Both the position numbers and the translations under genes were made by a program. The notes under the pieces are model-generated. The model saw only the letters and a list, made by a program, of their open reading frames with translations. It had not been told where the DNA came from and did not search any database. DNA of 5,901 nt from Anaerolineaceae bacterium (GTDB taxonomy: Bacteria; Chloroflexota; Anaerolineae; Anaerolineales; Anaerolineaceae): contig JACZIY010000658.1 of the NCBI GenBank assembly GCA_014860845.1, positions 1 to 5,901 of the forward strand, read 5' to 3'. How positions within the stretch are numbered: position 1 is the stretch's first letter; each line of letters begins with the position of its first letter. Positions 5,898-5,901 of the stretch are shown one piece after another.

Positions 5898-5901
5898 ATT
5901 T

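Noticed and set aside
1..5901. CRISPR array, tRNA, rRNA, insertion sequence or phage attachment site
   Set aside because: No regularly spaced repeats, cloverleaf-like segments, transposase motifs or terminal repeats were seen on either strand.

Overview
The window holds a nearly complete high-affinity ABC uptake operon of the branched-chain amino acid (Liv/HAAT) type. It lies entirely on the minus strand and reads from right to left: substrate-binding lipoprotein (livK-like, 4644-5885), permeases livH (3569-4498) and livM (2318-3553), and ATPases livG (1534-2325) and livF (821-1534). A small glyoxalase-fold protein resembling methylmalonyl-CoA epimerase follows on the same strand (228-635). 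At the left edge, the C-terminal 50 codons of an unrecognised plus-strand gene (1-153) converge on it.

Layout: the right edge lies only 16 bases beyond the livK start, so the main promoter and any operator are outside the window. A 145-base gap separates livK from livH. It carries a perfect 13-bp hairpin and a possible secondary promoter. livH-livM-livG-livF are tightly packed (15-base gap, 8-base overlap, 1-base overlap), which points to one mRNA with coupled translation. After livF comes a 185-base gap with a second 13-bp inverted repeat, then the epimerase-like gene. Every minus-strand gene has a GGAG-type Shine-Dalgarno 6-9 bases before its chosen start. In three genes this picks a start inside the longest open frame: livG at 2325, livH at a TTG at 4498, and the epimerase-like gene at 635.

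How the parts work together: the lipoprotein captures a small ligand outside the membrane, LivH and LivM form the channel, and LivG and LivF drive transport with ATP. Two details depart from textbook Liv. The ligand-pocket positions that hold the amino acid head group in E. coli LivJ appear substituted, so the substrate may not be a branched-chain amino acid. The LivG ABC signature reads LSQID instead of an LSxGQ form.

Organism: a bacterium with AT-rich DNA, strong GGAG ribosome binding sites and a lipoprotein-anchored binding protein. This suits a monoderm-like lineage. The style of the lipoprotein N-terminus (GCAPAAT and an acidic, Ala-rich linker) recalls Anaerolineae (Chloroflexota), but that is an impression and not a demonstrated placement. 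I see no mobile element, CRISPR array, tRNA or rRNA, and no evidence of a wholly new system.
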